A DNA stretch of 64,000 bases from positions 372,001 through 436,000 of the forward strand of contig JAMWET010001680.1 in assembly GCA_024036415.1 (NCBI GenBank). Reading direction: 5' to 3'. Under the pieces are notes generated by a model. That model had not been told where the DNA came from. It did no database searches and worked only from the letters and a program-made list of their open reading frames with translations. Of the stretch, positions 11,589-23,891 are shown piece after piece. This DNA comes from Prochilodus magdalenae. Taxonomy: Eukaryota; Chordata; Actinopteri; Characiformes; Prochilodontidae. The translations under genes were made by a program, and so were the position numbers. Each line of letters begins with the position of its first letter. Within the stretch, counting starts at the first letter, position 1.

Positions 11589-12795
11589 CAGTCATGTTCA
11601 AAAGTTTTGGCACCCCTGAAATTTGAAGTATATCTCATCCAGAAAATGAAGTATTTCTCCCACAAAATGATTGCAATTACACATGAGTGGTTATACACAT
11701 TTATAAATAGCTTTGTTTTAAGCAATGATGCTCGTTCAAACCCACCTGTGGCAAGTAACAGGCAAAGTCAAAAAGGAGAGAAGTTCTCAGCCTTTGCATT
11801 GTATGTCTGTATGTGTGCCTTACTAAGCATGGAGAACAGAGAAGAGAACTGTCGGAAGACTTGAGAACCAAAATTATGGAAAAATAATAAACAATCTCAT
11901 CTCCCGAGGCCTTGGTGTTCCTTTGTTCATGATGCACAACATAATAAAGAAGTTTACAACCCATGGCACTGTAGCTAATCTCCCTGGATGTGGATGGAGG
12001 AGAAAAATTTATGAAAGGTTGCAAAGTAGGATAGTCCTGATGGTGGATAAGCAGCCCTAATCAAATTTCAAAGAAATTCAAGCTGTCCTGCAGGCTCAGA
12101 GTGCATCAGTGTCAACGTGAACTATGTGTCGACATTTGAATGAAATGAAACGCTATGGCAAGAGACCCAGGAGGATCCCACTGCTGAGAGACATAAAAAA
12201 GCTAGACTGCAGTTTGCCAAAATTTACAGGAGTAAGCCAAAATACTTCTGGGAAAATGTCTTGTGGAGAGATAAGACCAAGAGCCTTTTGGTGAAGCACA
12301 TTTTGCTGTTTACCAAAAACTAAATGAGGCCTACAAAGAAAAAAACACAGCACTTGACTGTGTGCAAGGCATCATGTAATCTGAACAAAATGATTTTGGG
12401 TCGCAATGTAAGGCCCATGGCCGGAAAGCTGGGTTTGTGTCCTAGGTCATGGGTCTTCCCGCAGGACAATGACCCCGAGCATACCTCAAAAAGCACCCAG
12501 AAATGGATGGAAAGAAAGCACTGGAGAGTTCTGAAGTAACCGGCTATGAGGACAGATCTAAATCCCATTGAACACCTGTGGAGAGATCTAAAAATTGCTG
12601 TTGAGACAAGGCACCCTTCAAATATGAGAGATGTGGAGCAGTTTCCAAAATGTTCAGTTGAGAGGTATAAGAAGCTTGTTCGTGGGCACAGGAAGAGATT
12701 GATTTCAGTTATTTTCTCCAAACGGTGTGCAACCAAATATTAAGCTAAGGGTCCCAGCAATTTTATCCAGGCCATTTTTGGAGTTTTATGTATTT
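11589..12795 (+). pseudogene. Tc1-like transposase pseudogene
   Basis: A Tc1/mariner DDE transposase encodes cut-and-paste transposition at TA sites. The left terminal repeat begins directly after a TA at 11587-11588 ('CAGTCATGTTCAAAAG'). The N-terminal DNA-binding part is visible as 'NLISRGLGVP' and 'HGTVANLPG' in shifting frames around 11890-11995. A single frame from 12324 to 12743 carries 'QDNDPEHTSK' (second catalytic Asp) and 'DLNPIEHLWRDLK' (catalytic Glu), interrupted by one stop at 12537-12539. Further stops and frameshifts lie upstream. The right terminal repeat was not found and the element ends near a tandem array, so it is truncated. It is non-functional. Confidence 0.85.
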
Positions 12796-12825
12796 TGGCT
12801 TTTTTTGGTGATGGGAAACGTGTTG

Positions 12826-13450
12826 TGACACTTGTGTTGTGTTGGAGGAGTTTGACTGGGCCATGAGGTTAGATGACTTTGCATTGCAGTGGAGGATTTT
12901 GACTTGGCCACATGCCTGGAGACTTTTCCCTTTGCCACTGGAGTTTGGCTGGGCAGCAGGCCGGGAGAATTTTCACTCTGGTGGCAAAGTTTGACTTGGC
13001 TGGAAGCCATGGGGCTTTGCTTTGCTGCAGAGTAGTTTGGCTGAGTTGCAAGTTTTTTCAGAGCAAAGTTTGGCTGGGCAGCAGACCTGGAACACTGTGC
13101 TTCACAGTTAGGGAGTTTCAGTCGGTCATGGGCCAAGACACCTTTTTTACATTGCAGTGGAGGGGTTTAACTGGGCCGGGAACAACAAGACTTTCACCAC
13201 CACAGTAAAGCACATTTTGATTGGCAGTGAGGAAGTTGAACTGGATATCCAGGGAGACTATGCTGCTAGCTGGGAGAGTTTGCATTGTGGCAGGGGGGTT
13301 TGACTGGGCCACGTGCCAGGACACTGTTGCGGAGTAGAGGTTTGGCTCAACTGTGCACCTGGACTTTTTCCACCAATACAGTAGAGTTTGACTGGGCCGT
13401 GATCAAGACAACTTGGCTCCACAGAAGTGGAGTTTGACTGGGCCATAAGC
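12826..13450. repeat. degenerate ~46 bp tandem array
   Basis: Variants of 'GTTTGACTGGGCC' start near 12850, 12897, 12943, 12989, 13035, 13068, 13115, 13165, 13215, 13298, 13340, 13386 and 13432. Most spacings are 42-50 bases, and one is 33. The words between them ('GCCATG', 'GACTTT', 'TTGCAGTGGAGG') also recur. Several minus-strand open frames run through it, with repeating 'WPSQTPP'-like peptides. Because the period is not a multiple of three and the open frame changes along the array, coding is unlikely. It is a decayed minisatellite adjoining the Tc1 pseudogene. Confidence 0.75.
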
Positions 13451-16400
13451 ACATGTGTGAATGTAACATATTTGCCACTTAAACAGAATAAAGATGGTTC
13501 TGTATCTCAGGCTTCTGTGCAATTTGTTCATATACTCCTCAACCAATATTAAAGAGCTGGAACACTCAACATCTTATACTTAATATCTTTAACTTAACTG
13601 GTGAAGCAATAACACTCATGCCTTACTTTGTGGCCCTCTGTGGAAAGACTAGGCGCTATGAAACATCATGCATGGATGTTAGAATTGGACTTTAAATAAG
13701 ATTCATATTTTTTTAGTCTTGTTTTCTTACCCATTGGATTAGGTTGCGACTTTAACTAGATGGCTGCTGTTTATAGATTAGATATTTTATTTAGAAGAAT
13801 GATAGTTTTTAAATTAGATCTAGATTTACATTTATTTGGAATGATGCTGCTTCTTTCCTGAGTCTTCACAGATTCATTTCCCGTATGGAAGTATGTGGCC
13901 TATGTACCTAGTGCAGTATAAAAAACAGGCGGAATAGTAATTTAATTTCAGCAGGGGTATATGCAACAGTAATGTTGCTCAAATATTAACCTACACCATA
14001 AAAAAAAATCCTACATCCTATTTTACAAATATATAACACCACATCTTTGCGGTATGGTATGTGCTTTTTATATTGTAGAAAAACTTACTGAAATTACCCA
14101 CCTTATCTGTAAAATACCAACCCAACTTTTTTTTTAGCTTGAAATCTTACAAATTCAACAGTTGTCTGTAATGAAATGTGCAGCACATTATATAACGGTT
14201 TATGTCCATACTTACAATTTTATTTTTCTTTGTAATAATGCAAGACAAATCTGTAAAATAATGCTTTTTTTCAATATGCAAAATAATTTGAATGTTTTGT
14301 TTTTGTACTTTTTTTTAACGAACCTGTTTGGCAGTCTTTGCTGCCTGTCATTTGATCACACACAATGGAGGGCATGTCAGAGGACAGCTTGAAAAGGGTA
14401 AATCAAACATTATACAATTATATGATTTTGATGGAAATATGAGTTGTACTTTCCAATGGTAATTAAAGATAATTACTGTGTTTCTGCAGTTTATCTGTTT
14501 TTAACACAACAGTTCTATTTCCACGCATTTTCCAGCACCCCTGCTGTCAGAAAATCATTTCTTTACGCATATTTTGCTGTCCATGAAACATAACCATCTA
14601 AATTATTGTATTCTTGTAGTTTTAGCAGGATTAAAAAAACACAAACCTGTAAATCTTTCTAATTGTGAATGCCAGCCTCCAGTATCATAGAAAATACTAA
14701 CTGCCACATGTGTTTTTCCTTTCTCATTTGTCCAGCTGCAGTCTATGCCAGAAAAGGAAGAGCAAATCTTTTGTTTTATTGGGATATAGGTTTTAGTTGT
14801 TTTGAGAGCCTTCCAGTTTGCTGTTTTCTGGAGTGTACCACAGCATAGCTAGGCCTCCTTCTCCCATTTAGAAGTTTCTTTTTATCTTTCTTTTCTTTTT
14901 GTTTAGACTGTGTTTAAGAGTTTCTCCAAGAACATGCACTAAGACTACAGTCTTGAGAAATGAGAGCCAGTCAAAGAGTTTTGGGGCTGATTATCCAAAC
15001 CATCAAAAGAAAACCTCTACCTCATCCCTGTTTTTTACCTATCAGACCTTATCAGTGAGCTCCTCTTAAAAGCAGCCCTTTTATCTACTGTGCATCAAAG
15101 AACACCAGAAATACTTACTTTGTCAAAATGTAACCAACCACACATACGGAGATGGATGAAAGTACAAACTGTACTCTCGAATGCTGTTTATGCATGCAAC
15201 TATACACTGTGATGAGACGAATCTCTACTGACTGAGATTCACATTCCATTAAGCCCCAAATTCACTAAGTGGTTTGCGTCCCAAAAGCATGGTTTGATGC
15301 CGCTTCTTACAGAAATCTTCAAGATCTCTAACCGAACAAACGTGCAAAGTCACAAGACAAAACAGACTTTTCACTGTTAAAAAATAATTTAATGTTTAAT
15401 ACTTATTTTCCTGCTATTTATTATTTTCCTGGAAAATAAAAAAAAGAGGCAGATCTATGCAAGCACTAAAATCCCAGCAGTGGTACATTCGGAATAGATT
15501 CTGGAAAATAATTACTGTTTGTCATTGCATTTTATTGCTCCAGCTGTACTGAACTGTCTGTTTGAAATGCTTTTTATTATGTGGAACTTCCAAAAACTAA
15601 CTGTCTGCTGCAAAGGCCCAGCATCAACAGGGAAATGGGTGGGCTTGTAAAGCTTACAACCCCCTTCTGTGGGTGTGGTGGGGAAAAGGTGGATTTCCTA
15701 CCTTTCCATCCAAAAGTGGGCACGAGTCTCCTGCTGATCATGCACAGGTGTGCGGGGTCTGAAGGTGGGGTTGTGCCTTTATAAACTGAGTCTGAGAACA
15801 TATGGCCTACATGTTAGAGAGAAAGCATGGAAGGAGAGAACCATAAAGAGCGCTGAGTAAGCCGCATTGAAGTTTACCCAGTCTGTGTGCTCAGCCCTTT
15901 TCCCAGCTGGGCCACACAGGCTGTTTGAATTCTATGCATGCATTAATAAATAAAATGTATTTATAAATATCATAGAAAGTTGCATGCTGGCTCATGGTAA
16001 CTCTGTTAAACACATGTGATGACAAGCTGGGATAAGTTGGTCTGGTTAAAAGGTCAGGCTCTTGTTTGTTTAGCCTTTTCAGTTAAAGTGTTAAGTATTA
16101 ACATAGTAATGGGAGCAGTGAGAGAAAGGGTACAGTGGGATACAGTACAGTTGATCACAAGGGTACATGCTGTTCTCTGCTGGTCCAGTCGGCAATTCTA
16201 CAAAAATATATTGAAAATTAAAATAGTTTGAATATTAGAGAAGAGTAAAAAAAATCAATCCCATTGTAGCATTTTCTGTCTCAAGCACTTAATGAGTGGA
16301 ATCCATCTCTGCTACTGCATGCAAGCAGGTTTGGTTCAGGTTCAGAGATCAAATTTAACAGTACCAGCAAAGTTGAGTCCAACCATTAAAAACCACAGGT

Positions 16401-17283
16401 ATAGGATGGCTTCAGGCTTCAATATCACACCGACACAGCCCTCTAATTCTTTCATATATGAATATTTAAAACAGCATATAACACTTTACTAAGCTTGTTT
16501 TTTTTCCTGGTTCCCTGGTTCTACTCCATCAGCAGCACACCTAATTTACCATAATAGGCTTATTTACACTGGTCACCATTTTAAAATTTCCTGCATGAAA
16601 ACACGGCTGTGGCGGGAGGATTTACGGACGTGTTGTAAGAACTGTGCAGAGCAGTGTTTAAATAAAGAAGAAAACCCAGCTGAGGTAGTGATGAAATTAT
16701 TGTGTACCAGGCTGTGCATCTTCTCAAAAACCAGCATCTCTCCATCGATTTCCAAGTAACCCTGACAGCCGTCACCAGTGGACTGCCAAGATAAACTGAG
16801 CTAACATAACATTAGCTTACCCTAAAACATAACTTCCAAAAGCTCCAAGTGGGTTATAATTTTCATGCTGATAAGCAAATGATTTGATTATTGCCAGATG
16901 ACCGTTCGCTTGTATACATTGCATTGCATGTCTGAGTTCGACTGACAGCATGCAAACAAAGGTTGCACACTCCCGATTCTCAGAAGAAGAACACTCCCGA
17001 TTCTTTTTCCATTTCTTCATGTTCTCCTCCTTTTTTTCTTTTTATCCACTAAATTGTTTTGTAATTTTCAAGATATCTACACCATTCCATCTTTTGAATG
17101 TTCAGCACGAGTGGAAATGGTGTAGTTTTTTTTTTTTTTTTTCCCCTTTATAAATCTATTAGAAACCCATTTAATCATGCAAGGTGTAGCAACCTCCAGC
17201 CATCACCTAGAAAGCCCCTCACAACCACTTGGAACACCAACTGTTTGTAATGCCACAGGAACAACTTAGTTACACAAGAGCAT
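13451..17283. other. long AT-rich non-coding stretch
   Basis: No gene. About 13990-14700 is especially AT-rich. An 87-codon-scale open frame pair at 15577-15801 occupies both strands and matches nothing that I recognise. A stretch near 16570-16780 is complex and could be a conserved non-coding element. A T run of 18 lies near 17126-17143. Confidence 0.4.
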
Positions 17284-17525
17284 GTTGTCCCTTTAGGACT
17301 TGCAGGATCTAAATAGTAGCTCACACCCTAAATGGCTTGAGACACTAAAGGAGCTGCTGTGCAACATTTTAGCAAGTTTAAGCCACACACTCAGGAAATG
17401 CACTTATCTAATTTGTAGTTATCATTCAGAATTTGGTTCAGCTAAATGTGTTGTTTCTGAAAAGAGTGTTGTTCCCTTAGGGCTTTCAGGAACTAGATAT
17501 TGCTCCAGGCCTCAAAGGCATGCTG
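17284..17525 (+). repeat. pair of ~58 bp imperfect repeats
   Basis: 17284-17340 and 17467-17525 align in the same orientation about 183 bases apart: 'GTTGTCCCTTTAGGACTT' versus 'GTTGTTCCCTTAGGGCTT', then 'CAGGATCTAAATAGT' versus 'CAGGAACTAGATATT', then similar 'GCTC...CAAAGGCATGCTGA'-type ends. Family unknown. The region between is not repeated. Confidence 0.5.
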
Positions 17526-18314
17526 AAATAAAGTATTAACAGAATAATATTTTTCACCTCAAAGGACAATGATATGCTCTGTTACTAAGCCAGAGAAGAA
17601 TTATACCGCTGTAGAATGTTTTTGTCAATGAATTTGCATTTTCTCTTTGTCTGGAGTTTGTCTTTAACAATTTCCACAATTTCACTGTGCCTTCTAAACC
17701 CTGCACCACCCCGACAAAGCATGTTAAGCATCCTGACTAAAAAGGTTCATGATTTAAACGTGTCAAGTGATCGTAATTTTCATTTCTTTGCGGCCTAGTT
17801 AGTCCTATGAGTCGTTTTTACAAATAGCTGAGCCTTCAAAAATGTAGCACTGACGTTAAGACACCTTATGTGCACTTGGCCTGGACTCTGGACAGTATAA
17901 GCTAACTTACAGAACAATGGCTGATGACCCCTCATTACCCTACACCGAATATGCCGTTATGAAACTAGACCTATTACCTCATACCCGAGCCCTCTGGCTC
18001 ATAGCAGTTGTTTCTACTATGAAAGCAGCAGAGCAATTACAGCAAAAAAGCAGTGGTCCATGAGGTGGCACAGGGCTTGAAGGGCCACTGATCTATATTC
18101 CTCCCTATATGAGCTCCTTAATTCCACTGCTTTAATTCCCTATGTCTTTGAAAATCGATATTTGCGGCAGGTTAATTATGCTTTTAATCGTGTTGATCTA
18201 AAAGCCCAAATACCCAGCGAGTGAATAGCACCAGCAGAGGCTGGCATGTATTGGAAGCAATGCAGTTGAATGGCTTCAAAGAATGAAAAGGCTGCATGGT
18301 GGAGGAGTAAGGTT
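17526..18314. other. non-coding; possible conserved island 18.05-18.3 kb
   Basis: No gene. About 18070-18300 has homeodomain-like cores ('GGTTAATTATGC', 'CTTAATTCC') within complex sequence without an open frame. This is the type of sequence that often proves conserved among vertebrates. Inference only. Confidence 0.3.
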
Positions 18315-18780
18315 AGTTAAGGTGAAACGTGTGGCAAACAGCTTATTGGAATATAAAATAATAGCAGAACTATAAAGCAAAGGTGCAAATTTGTGAACTT
18401 TGTCTTTGAGGTTTATCCCTCTGGGGTCTACGAATGCAAAAGTGTGTCCATTTCTTTACCAATCTCTATGAATATCTTTGATAGTACACATTATATGCGA
18501 AAATATGGTTTGACTCACAGACGTGAGTCACAGCGCGAATTATGAGGGTCTGAGGGTTGAGATACATGTAATCTACATTTCACCACACATTTGTGTGTCC
18601 ATCAACATTTTGTGTGAAACTGACCAATGGACACTCAGGTAATTGCTCAGGACTGACCCATACTGTAGAGAAAAGTGAGACTGTTCTGAGCGTTTCGATA
18701 CAAGACATACGGGTATCATGTCATATAGCAAATTTAGGAAGACATGGAAGAAAAAATGCCCTTAACGTTGAGTCCTGAAT
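18315..18780 (+). repeat. dispersed repeat, long copy
   Basis: 18315-18482 matches 19597-19735 in the same orientation ('GTGGCAAACA', 'GTGAACTTTGT', 'TTGAGGTTTA', 'GTGTGTC', 'TTTCTTTA'). The copy here extends further right, to the block around 18560-18780, in a way I associate with a common fish repeat. The class is not known to me. The 61-codon open frame in it is probably chance. Confidence 0.5.
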
Positions 18781-19084
18781 ACAATGCACTAGCAAACGTA
18801 CTGTGTAGACATTTATGATGAGATGAACCACAAGGTTCTGCATTGTGTAAAATGAAAGATAGTACAGCATACTGTGATATAAACTAAATAAGGAAATAGA
18901 AAATTTAAAGTTTAACACAATGCATTAGCAGCTCTGTCAACATTTATGTTATTATGTTAGCTACTGTCTGAGGCTTATCCTTTGTAAAATATTCAGACCT
19001 ATGACACCTATGACAGCCTCATAGCAATTTAATTCTCTACTAATTCTCTAAAGTGAGCAGTATATGGTGTATATGGGAGCAACA

Positions 19085-19440
19085 TGGTGGTGTTAACTCT
19101 CAATATAGAAACCAAAGGACTGTCAGTACTGCAAGCCATCATTAGGCTGAAAAACCAAACACAACCATGAGAGTGATAAGCAAAACATTGTGTGTGTCCA
19201 GATCAGTTTTTGGAGTGTTCTCAAAAGATAAAAAACAACTAGTGAGGTCAGAAACAACAAAAGACAAGGAAGACCACCAATGAATGACAAATACATTATT
19301 TCCCTGGTTAAGGAAAACTCCAGATCAAGAACGACCTTTAGGATATATATTTCTGTCAAAGTCAACAAACAAGAGAACTCTGGGGAATTTAGAAAACCAT
19401 TGTTAAGCCTCACAACCGGACAAAAAAAACGGTGTAGTTC
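19085..19440 (+). pseudogene. Tc1-like transposase N-terminal fragment
   Basis: Broken frames here resemble the paired-type helix-turn-helix DNA-binding half of a Tc1-like transposase: 'KGLSVLQAIIRLK' near 19115, 'RPGRPP'-like text near 19270, then 'ISLVKEN' and 'KPLLSLTT' within the frame at 19280-19462. The catalytic half is absent. It is a different Tc1 subfamily from the pseudogene at 11.6 kb, judged by sequence. Confidence 0.65.
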
Positions 19441-19596
19441 TGGAACAACTTTTTATGGATAGATGATTCTGTATTGATGCTGTAAGTGGAATGTCTTTAA
19501 TCCTGTCTTTAATCCAGCTGAGCTTGCATTTTACTTTCAGAGTGTCACCAGGGAGAAAACCTAGCGTCCGGTGACATGACCATAGTTCATTAAGTT

Positions 19597-19735
19597 GAAG
19601 TGTATGGCAAACATCTTACTGGACTAAAGGAAATGTGCAACTTCATGAACTTTGTTTTTGAGGTTTAACCCTACGAATGCAAGTGTGTCAGTTTCATTTC
19701 TTTATGTTTCTATGGATATCTTTCTTTTCTACCTA
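19597..19735 (+). repeat. dispersed repeat, short copy
   Basis: Second copy of the repeat at 18315-18482, about 1.28 kb downstream and in the same orientation, missing several internal words. It runs into a pyrimidine-rich tract. Confidence 0.5.
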
Positions 19736-19860
19736 ATTTTCTTTCTTTCTCCCTTTCTTTCTCTCTTCCTTCCTTTCTTTTTTTAATCTTTTTTCTTTGT
19801 TCTCTCTAACCCCTCTCTGTCTTTCCACACTCACTCCTCTCTATCTATCTTCCATATCTG
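19736..19860. repeat. pyrimidine-rich tract
   Basis: CTTT/CCTT-rich low-complexity run on the plus strand with only scattered purines. Confidence 0.7.
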
Positions 19861-19980
19861 TAGCTCTCTTTTTTTTGTAGCTCCCTCCTCCACTCTCGTT
19901 CTGGCTCCCAGAGGAGCACCTCTCAGATGCTGAAGGAAAAACACTTTCAAAGCTCTTCACGGTGAAAGCATTCCCCCAAA

Positions 19981-20012
<32 letters not shown>

Positions 20013-20020
20013 ACCACACA
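19981..20020. repeat. (CA)n microsatellite
   Basis: Thirteen uninterrupted AC units at 19981-20006, then imperfect units to about 20020. It lies inside a 178-codon minus-strand open frame, where it would encode a Val-Cys run. That frame is most likely accidental. Confidence 0.9.
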
Positions 20021-20610
20021 AATATAGTCTCTCACAGAACAGCGAGGCATCATTCTGGATGAGCAGGTTTCTGTGCTATGATTCCACCGAGTAACAGCAG
20101 TTAATGACTGCAAGCAAGTGATAAAGTACAGCATGAAGAGCCCAAACAGATAAGGGCTAATACAGGGCCCTCTCCAGCACACACTGCCTGTACTCCACCA
20201 GGCTAGCTGTGCTCTCCACCTCCACCCACTGCTGCTCTTTAAAGGACCAGTTTTGCTGCTTTTTTCCTTGCTATTGTTTTTTGTTGTTGCCGAGACTTGG
20301 GCCCGATCTGTCATTATAAGATATCGCATGTGTCTAGAGGGACAGACTGCTATATGATATCTATACTGTGGAGGCAATCTGACTGTTCTTTCATAGCTGA
20401 ACTGAACATACTGAACATTGTAACAATGCCAGATGTCTATGAAGATACTGTACTAGCTGGTTCCTGCAGGATATGACTGCGAGCTCTGGATCTGTCAGAG
20501 GAGTGTTCAGCAATGTTCCTTGACAGCTAAGAAGAATTCTTCCTCAGACGTTGCTCTAGCTTTGTATCTTTGATATTATGCAATGCAGACCTTATAGTCT
20601 GGTCTGTCAA
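20021..20610. other. non-coding spacer
   Basis: No recognised repeat. Most of it is covered by the minus-strand open frame 19841-20377, which has no domain that I recognise and contains the microsatellite translation, so I do not call a gene. Confidence 0.35.
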
Positions 20611-21255
20611 TACACTCCTCGTCAACAGAATAGTTGCACCCAGAAGGGAGTGTTGGACTTCGCTGCTATTGGGAAGGAAGATAAAGGTTACCAGGAACAA
20701 TAAATGATGATACATTTAGACTGATATGGATAATATTTATTGAGCTACTTCTACATTAGTAGTGTTTCTCAGTATGGCTCCGGGCCGCCATGTTTGCTAA
20801 CACAACATGCCAGACATCTTGGCATGGAGCTGTAGAGGTTCCTAATGGTGTCCTGTCCTGTGATAATCTATCCCATTCAGCTTGCTGTAAATATTCTCAC
20901 ACTGTTCCTGCAGATTTTGTGGTAGGGATGGAGGTGGAGTGACACCAGGCTCTTGACATGAGACAAATGTCAGCAAATCATTCATCTTGGCACTGACCAC
21001 GGTGCCACCAAATTTGGACTCATTGGTTGTCTCCACCAATAAAAAAACAGGACTTATCACTGAAGATGACCCGCCGCCATTCTCTGTCACTCCATGATGG
21101 TCTGGCATGACTCCACTGCAGTCTTTGATGACATCAACATGGTGTTAAGTACAGTCGTCTCAATGGCCCGCATGCATGTAGTCCTGCATTGTGCAGCCGT
21201 CTGCCAGTGTGGCCTCTAACAGGATGATTCATAGAGGACATCACTGCTCACAGGT
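20611..21255 (-). mobile_element. Tc1-derived family A, copy 2
   Basis: Begins with the terminal repeat 'TACACTCCTCGTCAACAG' and 'TTGCACCCAGAAGG'. On the minus strand around 21044-21070 a broken frame reads like 'VIFSDESCFF', the first catalytic Asp region of a Tc1-like transposase. Around 20870-20930 the frame resembles the C-terminal helix segment that ends such proteins. The N-terminal end is truncated and merges into purine-rich DNA near 21255. Stops make it inactive. Confidence 0.75.
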
Positions 21256-21540
21256 CAAGAGGGAAAAAGAAAAAGGGAAAAAAGAAAGGAAGAATGAAAG
21301 AAAGATAGAGAATATAAAAACATAGGAAGGAATAGGAGGGGAAATAAGAAGAAAGCTGTAGGAAAGTGAGGAAAAATAGAGAAAAAATGGAGGCAGAGAG
21401 AATAAAAAATGAAAAACAGCTAACTAGTAGAGGGTTGGAAAGAAAGAGGAGGAAATCAAGAAATAATGAGAAAGGAAAAAGTCAGAATGAGTCGGTGGGG
21501 AGACAAAGAGAGGAAGACAGAGGAAGTGGATGAGATGAGA
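21256..21540. repeat. purine-rich low-complexity tract
   Basis: GAAA/GGAAA-rich on the plus strand with few pyrimidines. It directly follows the truncated end of the family A element. Confidence 0.75.
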
Positions 21541-23493
21541 AGGGTCTGATCTGATAGGCGGTCTCAGTTTGCAGGTAAGACTGCAGGAGAAGCAACGATG
21601 CTATCGGCGGAGTCTGGAGGGCAGAGATAGTGAAGAGGCGGAGAGGGGATCTAACCGCAGGCCGCTTCCTGTCATCACTTCTCCATCACTCGAGTCTCGC
21701 AGCGCAGCCTTTTCCCCCCGCGTTTAATCAATACTGACATAAACAGCATTTCAGAAAAACTCGCATCAACTTTAATGGCTTTTCCAATTACTCTGCTGGA
21801 CAGATTTAGACCGGGGCGTTAAAAAGCCAGAAAATTAATTATTACTCACTCGCCCATGTGCATCCAGCCATACGATGGGATTTCACTTCTGCCTTAATTG
21901 TAGGTTATTGAGGAAGTGCATCAGGGCTGATAGATGGAAATGATGGAGGACGCTGGACGGATGGCGAGTCACGGCGGGATGGGGAGAGTGATAGAGAGTC
22001 CTAGAAGTAGAGACAGACAAAGAGAAACAAAATGTCTAGTTTGACAACTTTGACGTCCAGCCATTACGTTGTAGTTTGCTATTAGTATCAGTCTTAAGAT
22101 ATTTGAGCTAGGTTAGTTTTACCAGAGAAGGTCTGGTAGTGTAATCTGTGCCTGATTTGACTGGCCAATTCATATGGGATAAAGGATCCCTGTAGACCTG
22201 AATTCAAATAGTCAATATCCAAACATCATCACTTAGCTGTTTAGGCCAGCATTATGTGGCAGGCTCCAGACATCCAAACAATAACAGTGATGGTTAAATC
22301 TGGGCTGGAGAAGGAAAAAGGCTTTATATCTGTTTTCATCGAGGGGTGATGACAGTTATCAGGAGCAATTCCAAACAACTGTGTATAATCTTAGTGTACG
22401 GGAGGGAACGAATATTGAATTTTTGGGAGTAGGCTTGTCAGGAACTTGAGACTTTTGAAGTTGTTTTCAGTCAAGTTCAATTTAGGTTTTCTTCAGGTTA
22501 CAGAGAAATGAGACAGCCATTTTCACTTACCCAGGTTTGTTACGTAATTCTGATGTAGCTATGTTTAATAACACAAAGCAATTCTAAATGAGTTGCAGCC
22601 AGTGTTCCATTTCTCAGTCTGTTAGCTCTTGCAATAATGCAATTTGAATTTGATTTGAATTCTTCCTTCCTCCTCTTCTCTGTGGGAGCAAGTCATTCAA
22701 AGGATGGTTAAATGCAAACATGTCATTTATAAATTCTACAGCTCCCTTTGTAATCTTGACTACAGTGTAGGAAGGACTGGAGCAGAATCAGATTTTGTTA
22801 ATATTAATAGCTTATGTTTGGACACGTTCTAAAGCAAGCTTTTGTATATTTTCTGTATTTTTAATTGTATACATTGTATACATATTCATACAACTCACAA
22901 GTAACACAGCAGCATATTTTAAACTTTAAAGTGTGGAATAAACTGTGAGCAGGTCTTCCTGAGGAACCTTGCTTATTTAAAGGTCTACATTTCTACAGTT
23001 CATCTGTGTCCTGTTGTCTTTTGGGGCCAGTCAGTTTCACAGTGTGAGACCGTGGAGCATCACTGGCAAAATCACAAAGCCAGTTGGTAATCCCTTGGAT
23101 TACAGCACCTTCCCAGGTAAAATGAATCCATCTTGATCATCACAGTTATCTGAATAACACTTGGTACACATTACAGTAGTCTCGTTTAGAAGATATAGAA
23201 GCATTAATTCATTTCTCAGCATCATGCTAGAATGCTGTCTCTGAGAGATATTAATAACAGGGGACTGTCCAGGCAAAAACCAAGATCTTTAACTGTAGAT
23301 TCTGGCTACACAGAAAAATAATTCAGTCAACATCAACATCAATACATCAATATGTTTTATCAGGACAGTGTTCCCAGTCATCTAATCCTTGTGTTCAATG
23401 CTGTCTTCCATTTTGTGCAACTGCATCACTGAACTGCAACTGAGTGATGATCAGCACATCAATGTAAATCAAAAGTGCATTTTGTGATGGTGT
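21541..23493. other. non-coding; possible conserved island 21.64-21.96 kb
   Basis: No gene. About 21640-21960 is complex and GC-mixed, with TAAT-rich pieces ('TTTAATCAATACTGAC', 'AAATTAATTATTACTC'), and contains 'GGATTTCACTTCTGCCTT' (21878-21895), which recurs exactly at 55199. The remainder to 23.49 kb is ordinary AT-rich spacer. Confidence 0.35.
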
Positions 23494-23891
23494 TGTCACA
23501 TTCTGCCCTGTGCAGTTCATGTTTATCTGTCTTCTCTGGATTTCTGTCTTGTCATGTCCATGTGCTCTTTGTTCTCCTGCTCCATGTGCTTTGTTGTTTG
23601 TTTTGGTCGTTGCTCCTCCTGTCTCCGCCCTCTAGCCAGACTCCATATCAGTCCTTAGTTTGTAGCCCCGCCCCTTCCCAGGTGTTCCTAGTTAATCTTT
23701 GTTCATTTATACTTCCTGTTGTCCCCTGTGTGTTTGCTTGGTGTTTTGTGTTCTTGGTGGCTGTTAGTTTGGTAATCCTGTTCCTCGTGCCCTCTGTTTG
23801 CTGCTATCTTTGGTTTCGTTTTGTCATTTTTGTATTTCATTAAATTACTTGCACTTACATCCTGCCTCCTCGTCTGCTATCCCACGTGACA
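23494..23891 (+). mobile_element. solo LTR with 5 bp target duplication
   Basis: The element starts TGTCAC and ends GTGACA, the TG...CA ends typical of LTRs, and is 398 bp long. The five bases before it (23489-23493) and after it (23892-23896) are both GGTGT, a target-site duplication. A TATA-like 'TTTATACTTCC' and an 'ATTAAATTA' polyadenylation-like signal near 23840 fit plus orientation. No internal retrotransposon genes flank it, so it arose by recombination between two LTRs. It is probably Gypsy-type by general character; the family is unnamed. The 122-codon open frame across it is not a gene. Confidence 0.8.

Noticed and set aside
12786..13136. Repetitive protein on the minus strand with 16-residue repeats
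   Set aside because: The repeat unit is around 46 bases, not a multiple of three, and the open frame changes along the array.
19841..20377. 178-codon minus-strand open frame
   Set aside because: Includes the translation of a (CA)n microsatellite and has no domain that I recognise; most likely chance.
23475..23843. 122-codon hydrophobic frame that looks like a small membrane protein
   Set aside because: It covers a solo LTR; the hydrophobic run reflects T-rich LTR sequence.
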